64,000 nucleotides of DNA from an uncultured Spirochaetia bacterium (GCA_958296075.1 CATQHW010000001.1:744001-808000), one strand, 5' to 3'; shown: positions 39,424-48,638, numbered from the stretch's first letter. Notes: generated by a model from the letters alone, not told the origin. Numbers and translations: made by a program.

Positions 39424-41595
39424 TCATGGCGCCGCCGAGGGCTGGGTCAGGGCGGCGGGCGGCTCCAGCGGCAGGTCGATCACCATCTCCGTGAACCGCC
39501 CGGGTTCGCTTTCGACCTGGATCGTCCCGCCGTGCTGCCGCACGATGTCGGCGGACATCGCCAGACCCAGCCCGGTCCCCTTGCCGGCCGGCTTCGTGGT
39601 GAAGAACGGCGTGAATATCTTCTCCACGATCTCCGGCGGCATACCGCCGGCGTTGTCCCTGATGCGGATCACGGCTCGCGCGGCCTCGCGCCTGCTGGAG
39701 ATACACAGGACCGGCGCATACGGGCGGCCGTCCTGCTCCTTCCCCCCGCCGCCGCGGCGCTTCTCGTCGGTGGCGTCGCAGGCGTTCGCCACCATGTTCA
39801 GGAAGACCCGGCCCAGATCCTGGGGGATCACCGCCAGCTCCCCCATCTGCGGGTCGAGGTCGAACTGCACGTCGAGCTGAAACTCCGGGTCGGTGGCGCG
39901 TGCGCTGTGGTAGGCGAGCCGCACGTACTCCTCCAGCAGGCCGTTGATCTCGACCTTCTGCACGTCGGCGGAATGGCGGCCCATCATGAGCATGTCGCGC
40001 ACGATGCGGTTGGCGCGGTCGCCGTGGGAGCGGATGCGTTCGAGATTCGCGACCAGATCGCCGGTGATCTCCGCCAGCAGTGAGCGCTGCTCGTCGTCGA
40101 GCTTCTCGCCGACCTCTCCGAGCACCTCCTGCAGCTCTTCGATCATCTCTTCGGAGGCCTCTGAGAAGTTCTTCACGAAGTTCAACGGGTTGCGTATCTC
40201 GTGCGCGACGCCGGCGGTCAGCTCGCCGAGGGCGGCCAGCTTCTCGCGCATCACGATCTGGTCCTGCGCGCGGCTCAGATCTTCGAGCGCGGCCTCGAGC
40301 TGGTCGTTCTTGCCCTTCAGCTCCTCGGCCAGGAGTTCCACCAGGTTCAAGCGCTGCACTTCCAGGGCATGACGGCGGAACACCTCCAGCGCGGCAGCCA
40401 TGTCGGCCACCTCGTCGCGCCCGCCGATCTCCACGCGCGCCTCCAGGTCGCCGCCGGCCATGCGCCGCATCCACCCCGACAGCAGCCCCAGCCGGCGCAG
40501 CAGGACCCGGCCCACGAAGAGCCAGGCGATCAGCCCGGCGCCGGCGAGGCTGACGCCGCTGATCGCCAAGAGCAGGGTGCGCGCGGTCATGATCGCCTGC
40601 GTCGATGCCTGCGTCGCGTTCTGCGTGCGGCGGTTCGCGGCGGCGACCAGCTCGTCGATCACGGCCACCAGCTCCACCGCCAGGTCGCGGTTGCGCGCCA
40701 GCAGGTCCCGCTGGCTCCCGGCCAGCCGGAGCTCCTGCGCGCGCAGATCGAAGCCGCTCTCCTTGCTCAGTCCCAGCGCCGTCAGGCGGGCAAAGATCGG
40801 CGCCACCGCGGCACGCAGCGCGGATTCCTCCAGCGTCGCCAGGCTCCGTTCGATACGCCCCGCGGCCGACTCGAATCGCTCCCGCAGCGGCTCGATCGCC
40901 AAGGCATCCTGGAGATTGAACGCGCTCGCCAGAAGCTCCGAGGCGATGCTGCCGTCCGCCTGCAGGTCGGCCAGCCGGCGGTAGCGGCCCAGCTCCCGCT
41001 CCGACAGGTGCTCCGCGCGCGGCGCCGGCGGTTCGCCGAGGGTCCGGTAGCCGGTGATGGTATAGAAGAGCTGATCGTCGATCGCCGGGACCACCAGCTC
41101 CTCCAGGCCGCTGCGCAACGCCGCCAGCTCGGCGCGCAGCGCGGCGCTCCGCTCGTTCAGCGGGAACAGCTCCGTCATGCCGCTGCGGATCGCCTCGATG
41201 TTGGCGAGCAGCAGGTCGGTATGGGCGCGAACGCTGGCGATGCTCGCTTCGCCGGCGCCCGCCTGTTGCAGCGCGTCGAGCTCGCCCTGCAGCGCGTCGC
41301 GGGTTTCCGTGATGCGGGAGGCGACGCCGGCCAGTTCCGCAGGCGTCGACGCGGTGGTCAGCCGCGGCGCGACCGCCACCAGGTTGCCGGCGGTCCGAGC
41401 GACTCCGAACGCGGCCACCAGCTCGGGAACGCTTCCTTCGTTCACCCTCCGCTGCACGCTGGCGACGCGGTCGAAGAAGAACCAGCCGACCAGGCTGGCC
41501 GCCACGGTGAGGGCCACCGCGCCGCCGATTCCCAGCGAGAACTGACCCGACAGGCGAAAGCGGTAACGCAGCAGCCGCTGCAGGCGCTTTCTCAT
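39424..41595 (-). CDS. Membrane sensor histidine kinase
   Basis: 723 residues from MRKRLQRLLRYRFRLSGQFS. Membrane helix at about 18-38, a roughly 290-residue helical extracytoplasmic region, a second helix (LLLAISGVSLAGAGLIAWLF), HAMP (LLSGWMRRMAGGDLEARVEI), coiled coil, dimerisation domain with phospho-His in GVAHEIRNPLNFVKNF, and ATPase lobes (NACDAT, DNAGGMPPE, GTGLGLAMS). Together with the receiver-phosphatase and binding lipoprotein genes just upstream it makes a signalling operon; the lipoprotein probably presents a ligand to the sensor. Confidence 0.93.
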   Translation of the reverse strand: MRKRLQRLLRYRFRLSGQFSLGIGGAVALTVAASLVGWFFFDRVASVQRRVNEGSVPELVAAFGVARTAGNLVAVAPRLTTASTPAELAGVASRITETRDALQGELDALQQAGAGEASIASVRAHTDLLLANIEAIRSGMTELFPLNERSAALRAELAALRSGLEELVVPAIDDQLFYTITGYRTLGEPPAPRAEHLSERELGRYRRLADLQADGSIASELLASAFNLQDALAIEPLRERFESAAGRIERSLATLEESALRAAVAPIFARLTALGLSKESGFDLRAQELRLAGSQRDLLARNRDLAVELVAVIDELVAAANRRTQNATQASTQAIMTARTLLLAISGVSLAGAGLIAWLFVGRVLLRRLGLLSGWMRRMAGGDLEARVEIGGRDEVADMAAALEVFRRHALEVQRLNLVELLAEELKGKNDQLEAALEDLSRAQDQIVMREKLAALGELTAGVAHEIRNPLNFVKNFSEASEEMIEELQEVLGEVGEKLDDEQRSLLAEITGDLVANLERIRSHGDRANRIVRDMLMMGRHSADVQKVEINGLLEEYVRLAYHSARATDPEFQLDVQFDLDPQMGELAVIPQDLGRVFLNMVANACDATDEKRRGGGGKEQDGRPYAPVLCISSRREAARAVIRIRDNAGGMPPEIVEKIFTPFFTTKPAGKGTGLGLAMSADIVRQHGGTIQVESEPGRFTEMVIDLPLEPPAALTQPSAAP

Positions 41596-41644
41596 GCCTG
41601 CGCGATCCGCGTACGCGCTTCCGGCGGCCCGGCGTCCAAAGCGA

Positions 41645-42949
41645 TTACCGTCGCGGCGCAACGCCGCCGCGCAGCGTGGCGGCGGGCCGGTATGCGCCGT
41701 CCGGCCCGATCCGGGTCAGGAATACGGCATCGGAGCCCTGGTTGTCGGCGTCGCCATAGCGCAACTCGAAGCCGTCGATGTCGATCACCTCGCGTCCGCG
41801 CAGGCTGCCCAGGAAGCAGTCCCGCGTCACTTCCGGCCCGCAGCCGGCGACCCCGGCTACCGCCAGACGGCCCGCCAAGTAGCCCTCGAAGGAGACGAAG
41901 CCGGGCGCCGCCTCCGCGTCATAGGCTGCCAGGGCGCGCAGATAGGCGCCGGCCACCGGCAGGGAGTCGCCGTCCGACGGGAACGGCACCACCTGCGTGA
42001 CGTACACGCCCTCGCCGGCCGCGCCGAGCTCTTCCGCCAGGGCGTTGCTGCCCACGAACGAGACGGTCAGGAAGGTGGGGGTCAGACCCACGTGCCGCGC
42101 CCAGGTGATCAACGCCGCCACCGGCCGATAGGCGCCGATCATGATCACCGCCTGCGGATCGCCCTGCCACAGGTCGAGGAGGGCGGTCTTCACGGCCGTC
42201 GTGTTGCGCGGGTAGAGCCCGATCGACACCGGCGCCATGCCGCGCCGGTCGAGCGCCAGACGGGCTCCCCGGTAACCGGCGCGGCCGAACGAGTCGTCCT
42301 GGTAGAGCACCGCGATGCGGGTGACGCCCAAATCCTCGGTCAACCGCGCGACCATCTTCTCGGTCTCCTGGTAGTAGGAGGCGCGCAGGTTGAGCACGTT
42401 GCGCCACTTCGGGTCGCGCAGGAATTCGGCGCCGGTGAACGGCGCGACGTAGGGAACGCCCGCCGCGGCGGCGACCGGCGCGGCGGAACGCGAGGTCGGC
42501 GTGCCGACCGCTCCGATCAACGCGAACACCCGATCCTCTTCGATCAGGCGGAAGGTGTTGGCGATCGCCGCCTCCGGCTCGTAGGCGTCATCGCGGGAGA
42601 CCAGCGCCAGCCGCCGGCCGTGGACGCCGCCGCCGCTGTTGGCTTCGTGAAACGCCGCCTCGATGCCGAGCCGCATGTTGCGGCCCAGTGCGCGGGCCGG
42701 ACCGCTGAAGGCGGCGGACTGGCCGAACAGGACGCGCTCGGCGGACACGCCCGGCGCCGGAGCGTCGGCCGGTGGGGCGTCGTCCGCCGTCGCCGGCGGG
42801 GCGGCGCTCCCCTCCGCCGCGGCGGCCGCGGGCGCGGCGCCGGCCGAACGATCCTGAACGCCGGTGCACGACAGCAAGCCCGCCAGCAGCACGGTACCGG
42901 CGAGGGCGGCGCCGGGCTTCGCCACGGTCCGGTTGCGCCCGGCGCTCAC
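41645..42949 (-). CDS. Periplasmic-binding lipoprotein, branched-chain amino-acid (LivJ) fold
   Basis: 434 residues. Signal peptide with lipobox LLAGLLSC, an Ala/Pro-rich linker (about 30-68), then a type I binding fold: ERVLFGQSAAFSGPARALGR, VFALIGAVGTPTSRSAAPVA, VTRIAVLYQDDSFGRAGYRG. There is no ABC permease or ATPase nearby; it lies between a response regulator and a histidine kinase, so it probably senses rather than imports an amino acid or small anion. The start overlaps the upstream stop by 4 nt. Confidence 0.9.
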   Translation of the reverse strand: MSAGRNRTVAKPGAALAGTVLLAGLLSCTGVQDRSAGAAPAAAAAEGSAAPPATADDAPPADAPAPGVSAERVLFGQSAAFSGPARALGRNMRLGIEAAFHEANSGGGVHGRRLALVSRDDAYEPEAAIANTFRLIEEDRVFALIGAVGTPTSRSAAPVAAAAGVPYVAPFTGAEFLRDPKWRNVLNLRASYYQETEKMVARLTEDLGVTRIAVLYQDDSFGRAGYRGARLALDRRGMAPVSIGLYPRNTTAVKTALLDLWQGDPQAVIMIGAYRPVAALITWARHVGLTPTFLTVSFVGSNALAEELGAAGEGVYVTQVVPFPSDGDSLPVAGAYLRALAAYDAEAAPGFVSFEGYLAGRLAVAGVAGCGPEVTRDCFLGSLRGREVIDIDGFELRYGDADNQGSDAVFLTRIGPDGAYRPAATLRGGVAPRR

Positions 42950-44121
42950 GTCCCGGATCGGCCGCGGGAGAGCGCCAGGCAGGTGACGTCATCCGACCGC
43001 GGCGTGTCGCCGGCGAACGCGCGCACGGCGTCGAACACCGCCCGGCTGGCCGCGCGGCTGTCGACCGGCGGGGAGCCGGCGAAGATCGCGCGCAGGCGCT
43101 CCATTCCAAACTCCTCCTTGGCGCCGTTCATCGCCTCGGTCACCCCGTCGGTGTACAGGACCAGGGTGGAACCGGGATCGATGCTGACGCAGTGCTGGCC
43201 GTACTGAAACTCCGGCGCCACGCCGAGGGCGATCCCGTCGGTCAGCGGCAGCAACTCGGAGCTGCCGTCGACCTGCACCAGCAGTGGCGAGTTGTGACCG
43301 CCGTTGGCGTACGTGAGCTTGCCGTTCGCCGGGTCGTAGATCGCGTACAGGACCGTGACGAACATCGACGCCTCGTTGTCCTCGTTGAGCAGATCGTTCA
43401 CCTCGCGCAGCACCTCGCCCGGTTCGGAAAGGCCTACGGCCGCACCTTTCAACAGGGTGCGCGTCGACATCATGAACAGCGATGCCGGTACGCCCTTGTC
43501 CGAGACGTCGGCGATCGCCAAGCCGATGCGGCCGTTTTCCAGCGGCACGACGTCGAAGAAGTCGCCGCCCACGGCGCGCGCCGGCTCCATCTGGCCGAAG
43601 AGCCGGAAGTCCGGACCCTCCGGGAACCGGGTGGGAAGAATCGACTGCTGCATCTTGCTCGCCAGGTCGAGCTCGTTCTGCAGGGCGACCAGCTTGTCCC
43701 GCGACGCCAGCGCTTCCCGCCACTCGGCCAAGTGGCGCAGCGTGCGGTCGATGGTGACGCGGAGATCCTCGAAGTCGAGCGGTTTGGTGACGAAGTCGAA
43801 CGCCCCCCGATTCATCGCGGTGCGGATGTTCTCCATGTCGCCGTAGGCCGACACGATGACGCAGCGCACGTTGGGGTCGACCTTGGGGATCTGCTGCAGC
43901 AGGGTCAGACCGTCCATCTGCGGCATGTTGATGTCGGACAGCACGATGTCGATGTCCGCTTCCTGGCGGAGCCGATCGAGCGCCTCGACGCCGTTCTGCG
44001 CGAACACCAACTCGTAACGGCCGGCCCGGACGTCGCGCCGCATGCGCTGCCGCATCAGCGGCTCGACGTCCGGCTCGTCGTCGACGACGAGTATCTTGTG
44101 AGGCTGTTGCACGGGACTCAT
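42946..44121 (-). CDS. Response regulator fused to a PP2C/SpoIIE phosphatase
   Basis: 391 residues. Receiver domain (about 8-130): acidic pair in VVDDEP, phospho-Asp63 in LSDINMPQMDG, Lys in VTKPLDF. A short coiled coil (about 130-160) joins it to an RsbU/SpoIIE-type phosphatase: AVGGDFFDVVPL, IADVSDKGVPASLFM, YANGGHNSPLL, LYTDGVTEAMN. It likely dephosphorylates an anti-sigma antagonist when phosphorylated by the kinase two genes on. No RsbV/RsbW pair is present here. Confidence 0.94.
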   Translation of the reverse strand: MSPVQQPHKILVVDDEPDVEPLMRQRMRRDVRAGRYELVFAQNGVEALDRLRQEADIDIVLSDINMPQMDGLTLLQQIPKVDPNVRCVIVSAYGDMENIRTAMNRGAFDFVTKPLDFEDLRVTIDRTLRHLAEWREALASRDKLVALQNELDLASKMQQSILPTRFPEGPDFRLFGQMEPARAVGGDFFDVVPLENGRIGLAIADVSDKGVPASLFMMSTRTLLKGAAVGLSEPGEVLREVNDLLNEDNEASMFVTVLYAIYDPANGKLTYANGGHNSPLLVQVDGSSELLPLTDGIALGVAPEFQYGQHCVSIDPGSTLVLYTDGVTEAMNGAKEEFGMERLRAIFAGSPPVDSRAASRAVFDAVRAFAGDTPRSDDVTCLALSRGRSGT

Positions 44122-44222
44122 CGACGACCGGAAGTCGGCGCCGTCGTCACGCGCCCGCGCCGCACGCCGCGGAGCCGGCGGAAGCGGTCAGGGACGCGCA
44201 ATGCTCGTCATGATCGGGCTCG

Positions 44223-44720
44223 TCATGATCGGCTCCAGGAGCAATCGGAATGGACCACCACCCGGTCGCCTTCCAGGTACTCCGCCTGGTAGGAGCAACT
44301 TCCCGTTATCCCTGCGTATCGGCCGGTGCCGCCCAGCAGCTCCCACGTCCCTTCGCCGCCGCCGACCGCCACGGTGCCCTGCTTCCGAACGGCGTACGTG
44401 TAGAGCATGCCGTCCGCCGCGTCGCCGAACAGGCACGGCGCATCAAGGTCCAGGCCGCCGGCGTGACTCCGGGAGAAGACCACGCAGTCCGAAACGATGT
44501 TCGCACCGGCGACGAACGGTCCGCCACTACTCTCGATGACCGTCATCGTCCCATTCAGCGGCCCGCCGACGAAGGTCTCTCCTTCATGCTCGATCGTGAC
44601 GTACTCATGGTGATAGCTGCTGACCGAACGGTAGGTTCCGCTCTCCTGTGCAGTAGCCGTCCAGGCCGCCGCCAGCGCCGCGGCGGCCAACGCGACGATC
44701 ACCGTCTTCCGTAGACTCAT
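44223..44720 (-). CDS. Secreted small beta-barrel-like protein
   Basis: 165 residues from MSLRKTVIVALAAAALAAAW, a clear signal peptide cleaved near TATA-QES. The mature part has two candidate disulfide pairs and ends with GGTGRYAGITGSCSYQAEYL, like the closing strand of allene-oxide-cyclase-type barrels. Function unknown; the gene stands alone. Confidence 0.6.
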   Translation of the reverse strand: MSLRKTVIVALAAAALAAAWTATAQESGTYRSVSSYHHEYVTIEHEGETFVGGPLNGTMTVIESSGGPFVAGANIVSDCVVFSRSHAGGLDLDAPCLFGDAADGMLYTYAVRKQGTVAVGGGEGTWELLGGTGRYAGITGSCSYQAEYLEGDRVVVHSDCSWSRS

Positions 44721-44880
44721 GTCGTTCCTCCATTCGATCGGGCCGTCCGCCCGATCTTTTCTCCGTGCGATTGTCGCCGATCCGGCGAGCGTTCGCAAAC
44801 GGCGGCAGGCAATGGACCGCCGGCACCGGAGTGCGCCAGCCGGCTGGGAACTCCACCCGACCGGCCGCACTCCGGCGCTA

Positions 44881-44915
44881 TTGACAGGAGGCGCGACAGG
44901 AAGCAGCGTGCGTCC
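44881..44915 (+). promoter_or_regulatory. TTGACA-type promoter element before the DDWPY gene copy 2
   Basis: TTGACA at 44881-44886 followed by GGAGGCGCG, the same string (one change) as at 29961. No good -10 box is visible before the ATG at 44916. Confidence 0.35.
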
Positions 44916-45314
44916 ATGGACACGGACGAACTGGCCGGCGAGCTGCAGGAGTGCGTTCGGCTCATGGAGGCGGGCCGATTGTCGGTCGAGCGGCTGCGCG
45001 CGTGCGCGGACGCCGCCCGCGCGCAGGCCGGCAACCGGCAGCGCCAACGCCAGGACATCCTCTACCTGTGGACCCTGTTCTCCTCGGTCACATCCAAGGT
45101 CAACGGCATGGCCTTGATCGAGGACGGCGTGGTGAAGCCGTGCCCGGAGGCCCCCGACGACTGGCCCTACCGGAGCGTGTTGGAGGCCATGAACGACGGA
45201 TGGCGGATCATCAGCTTCCCGAACATGGCGTTGTTGATGGATGACTCGAAGACCTACGGCCTGGGCAACGAGTTCATCCTGGAAAAGCTGCGCAACGCGT
45301 CGCCCGCCGAGTAG
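44916..45314 (+). CDS. Conserved small protein of the DDWPY/PhyH module, copy 2
   Basis: 132 residues. EAPDDWPYRSVLEAMNDGWR and IISFPNMALLMDDSKTYGLG then NEFILEKL parallel the protein at 39011-39400, with the same helical N-terminal half and a shared T-S-x-V-x-x-x-A-type strand before the motif. It lies 4 bp before a PhyH gene, as in copy 1, though the two PhyH proteins are only distantly alike. Function unknown. Confidence 0.82.
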   Translation: MDTDELAGELQECVRLMEAGRLSVERLRACADAARAQAGNRQRQRQDILYLWTLFSSVTSKVNGMALIEDGVVKPCPEAPDDWPYRSVLEAMNDGWRIISFPNMALLMDDSKTYGLGNEFILEKLRNASPAE

Positions 45315-45318
45315 ATCG

Positions 45319-46104
45319 ATGGCCGCGCTCACCGGCGAGCAGCTCGACCGGTTCCACGCCGGCGGCTACCTGCTGCTCGGCGCGCTGTTGAGCGCCGCGG
45401 AGTTGGAGTCGCTCCGCCGCCGCGCCGACGACCTGACCGCCGGTCGCGTGCCTGCGGGTCGCGTCGGCTTCCAGCTCGACGAGCGGTGGCGCCGGACGGC
45501 CGGCGACGCCACCGGCTATGCGTACGCCGGCCCGTCCGACGGCTACCGCAAGATCGGCGGACTGGAGTGGGACCCGGTGTTCTACCCCGTGATCACCGGC
45601 GCAGCCATGCTGGACGTGATCGGGCAGCTCGTCCCGCGGCCGCTGGCGATCCATCGCGCCATGATCCTGATGAAGCCCGCGCACGGCGGCACCGCGCTGA
45701 GCTGGCATCAAGACACCGGAGCCGGCTTCCCGGTGCCCGGCACCCCCTACTTCACGATCTGGACCGCGCTCGACGATGCCGGTCCCGATAACGGGGCGAT
45801 GTACGTCCTGCCCGGCAGCCAGCACTTCGACGCCGACGGTCTGCCGTGGCAGGAGGTAACGGCCCGCGCCCGCGCGGCCGCCCAGGAAGGCGACCGCGAG
45901 CGTGTGGTCCTGACCGCCGCGGCCGGCGAGTCCTATCTGCTCAATCCGCGCGTGCTGCACGGTTCCGACCCCAACCCGACCGGCCGCCGGCGGCGGGCCC
46001 TGAACGTGATCTACATGCCGGCCGGCGCGCCGATCACCCCGCAGCCGGACGGCAGGCAGAACGACGAGCGCCGCCGCATCGAGGAGACGGCGGCCGCCGG
46101 GTAG
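45319..46104 (+). CDS. Phytanoyl-CoA dioxygenase (PhyH) family protein, second copy of a paired module
   Basis: 261 residues from MAALTGEQLDRFHAGGYLLL. Iron ligands: H-Q-D in LSWHQDTGAGFPV and His in RVLHGSDPN; the 2-oxoglutarate Arg is likely in the following RRRRALNV. DNGAMYVLPGSQHFD is the standard PhyH segment. It is probably co-translated with the DDWPY protein. Substrate unknown. Confidence 0.9.
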   Translation: MAALTGEQLDRFHAGGYLLLGALLSAAELESLRRRADDLTAGRVPAGRVGFQLDERWRRTAGDATGYAYAGPSDGYRKIGGLEWDPVFYPVITGAAMLDVIGQLVPRPLAIHRAMILMKPAHGGTALSWHQDTGAGFPVPGTPYFTIWTALDDAGPDNGAMYVLPGSQHFDADGLPWQEVTARARAAAQEGDRERVVLTAAAGESYLLNPRVLHGSDPNPTGRRRRALNVIYMPAGAPITPQPDGRQNDERRRIEETAAAG

Positions 46105-46120
46105 CCGTAGTCAACTGCGA

Positions 46121-46755
46121 TTATACCAAGCTGCCTTCATACAGCGCCTGCTCCTGCAGCGGGTCGATCGATGCCGTGGGCTCATCGAGCAGCATGGTGT
46201 CGTATGCGCGATATAGGCCGCGCGCGATCGCCACCCGCTGCCACTGGCCTCCCGACAGGTCGGTCGTTCCGAATTCGCGCGACAACACGCTTGTCATCGC
46301 CATGAATCTGCTGAGCGCGTAGACGACGACGCCGAATCCTCCGATGTCGATGCTACCGTTGGCGAGCAAAATTGCAGCCAGCGCGAAGCAGCCTCCATAT
46401 CCGAGCAGGACAAGAACATTGAGCGCCATCTCGTATCCGCCCACACGAAGGCTCTCTCGCCAGCGCTCGGCGTTGAAACGGTGAATCACCGTGCGATACC
46501 GCTGCAGAAATCGAAAACGAAATGAGGATGACGACCGGATACAGAAAACCGAGCAGCATCCCCACCGCTCCCTGCATTCCCGACCTTGCCAACTCCAAAC
46601 CTTCGTGGGCATCGAGCGTCTCGAAGTCGACGAGTTCCAGGCGCGCCGCTTTCTCGTTCATCGTCTCGGTGATGGCTTCGAGCGCCTTGTCGGAGAAATA
46701 GCCGACGATGAGGTCGCCGATCATGTAGAGAAAATCTCGGAACAGAATCGCCGCT
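46121..46755 (-). pseudogene. Remnant of an ABC exporter (fused permease-ATPase)
   Basis: Two frames carry pieces of one gene: membrane-domain sequence LYMIGDLIVGYFSDKALEAI and GAVGMLLGFLYPVVILISF, then, in the other frame, RFLQRYRTVIHRFNAERW and the ATPase end DLSGGQWQRVAIARGLYRAY with LLDEPTASIDPLQE. The first part of the ATPase, including Walker A, is missing, and a frameshift lies near 46510. The 5' end stops where the broken sulfatase copy begins. Confidence 0.85.
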
Positions 46756-47345
46756 CCGACCAGCAGGCGCGCTCCACCCTCGCCGCCTACGGCAACGACC
46801 GCATCCGGGTGCCACGCATGAACGCGCTGGCCGAGCGCAGCACCGTCTTTCACCGCGCCTACTGCGCGCAACCGGTGTGCGGTCCGGCGCGCGCCGCGCT
46901 CTTCAGCGGCACCTACCCGCACCGCAACGGCCAGATCACGCTGGACCGGCATCCCATGCACGACCACGTCCCGTGCCTGACCGACCTGCTCGACGACCGC
47001 TGGGCCTGCGGGTTCTTCGGCCGCAGCGGCCACCATCGCTACGCGGGCGGACCGGCGCCGCGCGCCGGCGGCATCGAGACGAGCTCGACTTCGACGACGG
47101 CGCGCCGGCGGCGGTGCTGCGCGCGCACGGCCTGACGCCGCAGGACGGCGTCCGCTTCGGCAAGCAGGATCGCCCCTTCATCCCCGAGCATCTGGGCGGC
47201 CCGGCCAACATCGCCACCAAGGCGTGCGACTTCATTCGCCGGCACCGCCGCCGGCCGTTCGCCCTCACGCTCTGCTTCTACGAGCCGCACGACCCGCTGT
47301 CGGGACCGCTGAACGACTTGCACCCCTTCGAACAGGTGACCCTGC
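46756..47345 (+). pseudogene. Truncated copy of the sulfatase at 50176-51603
   Basis: Nearly identical to 50209-50796, with a few substitutions and a 2-bp insertion in the GGIDELD codons (GGIETSSTS here) that breaks the frame. It lacks the first 10 or so codons and ends abruptly after the codons for FEQVTL. The sequence that should follow reappears at 49405-49486. High identity means a recent duplication. Confidence 0.93.
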
Positions 47346-47373
47346 GGGCGATGCGAGTCCGTATCTCCACAGT

Positions 47374-47413
47374 GTAAGCCATGGCTGACATTCATATGTT
47401 AGCTATGGCTTAC
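47374..47413. promoter_or_regulatory. Operator-like inverted repeat before the XRE repressor remnant
   Basis: GTAAGCCATGGCT (47374-47386) and AGCTATGGCTTAC (47401-47413) pair over 12 of 13 bases around a 14-bp gap. A TTGTCA (47414-47419) and TATTCT (47435-47440) follow, so a dimeric repressor bound here could block its own promoter; the ATG at 47447 lies about where transcription would start. Confidence 0.7.
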
Positions 47414-47446
47414 TTGTCAAGCACGTGTTGTTGATATTCTGCGCGA

Positions 47447-47932
47447 ATGGTTGGAGAACGCATGGCTCGGGCGCGGAGAGGCGCCCGGCTGAAGCAGGTC
47501 GAACTCGCAGCGGCGATGGGAGAGGGCGTGGGTCGATCGATGATCTCGATGATCGAGACCGGACGCCTCCTACCGTCCTTCTCACGCGCGATCGAGGCCG
47601 CCACGGCGCTCGACGTGTCCCTCGACTACTTGGCCGGCCTCACCGACGACCCCGAGCCGGCATCGCTGCGCAGGCGTCAAATCGGTCGCCAGCGACCGAT
47701 TTGACGCCTGCCGGACGGCTGCTCGATCCTGCTCGACCGCCTGCGCCGCTCACCGCGCGCTGGCCGCATCTACGTGGTGCGCACCAGCGACGAGGGCGTC
47801 ATCGTCAAGCGCTCACACCGCGCCGGCGGCCGCTGGACCCTGCGCAGCGACCACCCGGCATGGCCGCCGAGGCCCTGGCCGCCCGGCGCCGAGATCATCG
47901 GCGAGGTACGCTGGATGGCCCGCACACTCTGA
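47447..47932 (+). pseudogene. Decayed phage-type XRE-S24 repressor
   Basis: The first 85 codons encode a helix-turn-helix domain (MVGERMARARRGARLKQVEL, SMISMIETGRLLPSF). A TGA at 47702-47704 stops it, but the same frame continues with LPDGCSILLDRLRRSPRAGR, IYVVRTSDEGVIVKRSHRAG, then GRWTLRSDHPAWPPRPWPPG and AEIIGEVRWMARTL, the C-terminal part of a LexA/CI-like S24 peptidase domain. The middle with the catalytic Ser is missing, so an internal deletion plus stop left a free DNA-binding domain that may still bind the operator. Confidence 0.8.
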
Positions 47933-47945
47933 ACGGAGGGATGAG

Positions 47946-48337
47946 ATGGCGTTGGTGAAGTGCCCCGATTGTCGCGCTGAGGTGAGCGACACTGCCGCGA
48001 GTTGCATCAGATGCGGACGCGCGTCCCGTGAGCCGAACATGCTTGGTCGGCTCACGAAGGGATCTTCCTCCTCTTCAACGGCGCGATGGCAGCGTGGGCT
48101 GTGGTGGAGATGGGGTTTGGCGGGGTGATGATGCCCTGGGCGGCCGGATCGGTCATCCTCGGCATGCTCGCGCTGGTGACCCAAGGGCCACAGCGCGAGC
48201 TGGGCGGAGCGAGGAAGAAGGCAAACGCCGAAGAGGACGTGATGTCGCGCGTGATAGCGCGACGGCATGCCCGTGGCGAGGGCTTGATCGGCAAACCTGA
48301 GAGGCGCGAGAGAGAACCGAAGGTCGATGAACCCTGA
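47946..48337 (+). pseudogene. Zinc-ribbon membrane protein, frameshifted
   Basis: Good ribosome-binding site (GGAGGGATGAG). MALVKCPDCRAEVSDTAASC then IRCG is a four-Cys zinc ribbon. Near 48057 the coding signal moves to another frame, GIFLLFNGAMAAWAVVEMGF and WAAGSVILGMLALVTQG, two membrane helices with a basic tail. A small indel explains it; the intact gene would be a zinc-ribbon plus two-helix protein of about 130 residues. Function unknown; found in phage-like surroundings. Confidence 0.6.
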
Positions 48338-48401
48338 TCAGAGGCCGACGTTCACCGCGATGCCCAAGGCCATATCTCTTCCTTGTCCAAGACAGACCCT
48401 C

Positions 48402-48638
48402 TTATTCACCGTCAGCGGCTTCCACTACCTTGGGGTCGACCGGCCGGTTGAAGTCCGGCATCCCATCTGAGCCCATGCGGTAGTACTCGCCGCTGGCCCA
48501 GTACACCACCTTGGTGCCGTCCGTGAGTTTGGTGATGATCAGGTCGTACGTCGCGCCCGACGGATCCTTCCGCAGTTCGCTGAGGGGCCGAAGCTGCCGC
48601 CCGTCGTAATCGCTGCCTACTCGGTCCTCGTCAGCCAT
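48402..48638 (-). CDS. Small hypothetical protein
   Basis: 78 residues: MADEDRVGSDYDGRQLRPLS then TYDLIITKLTDGTKVVYWAS. Acidic, soluble, unknown. Its start overlaps the end of the HEVGH protein by 22 bp, so the two are probably one transcription unit of the phage-like element. Confidence 0.5.
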   Translation of the reverse strand: MADEDRVGSDYDGRQLRPLSELRKDPSGATYDLIITKLTDGTKVVYWASGEYYRMGSDGMPDFNRPVDPKVVEAADGE

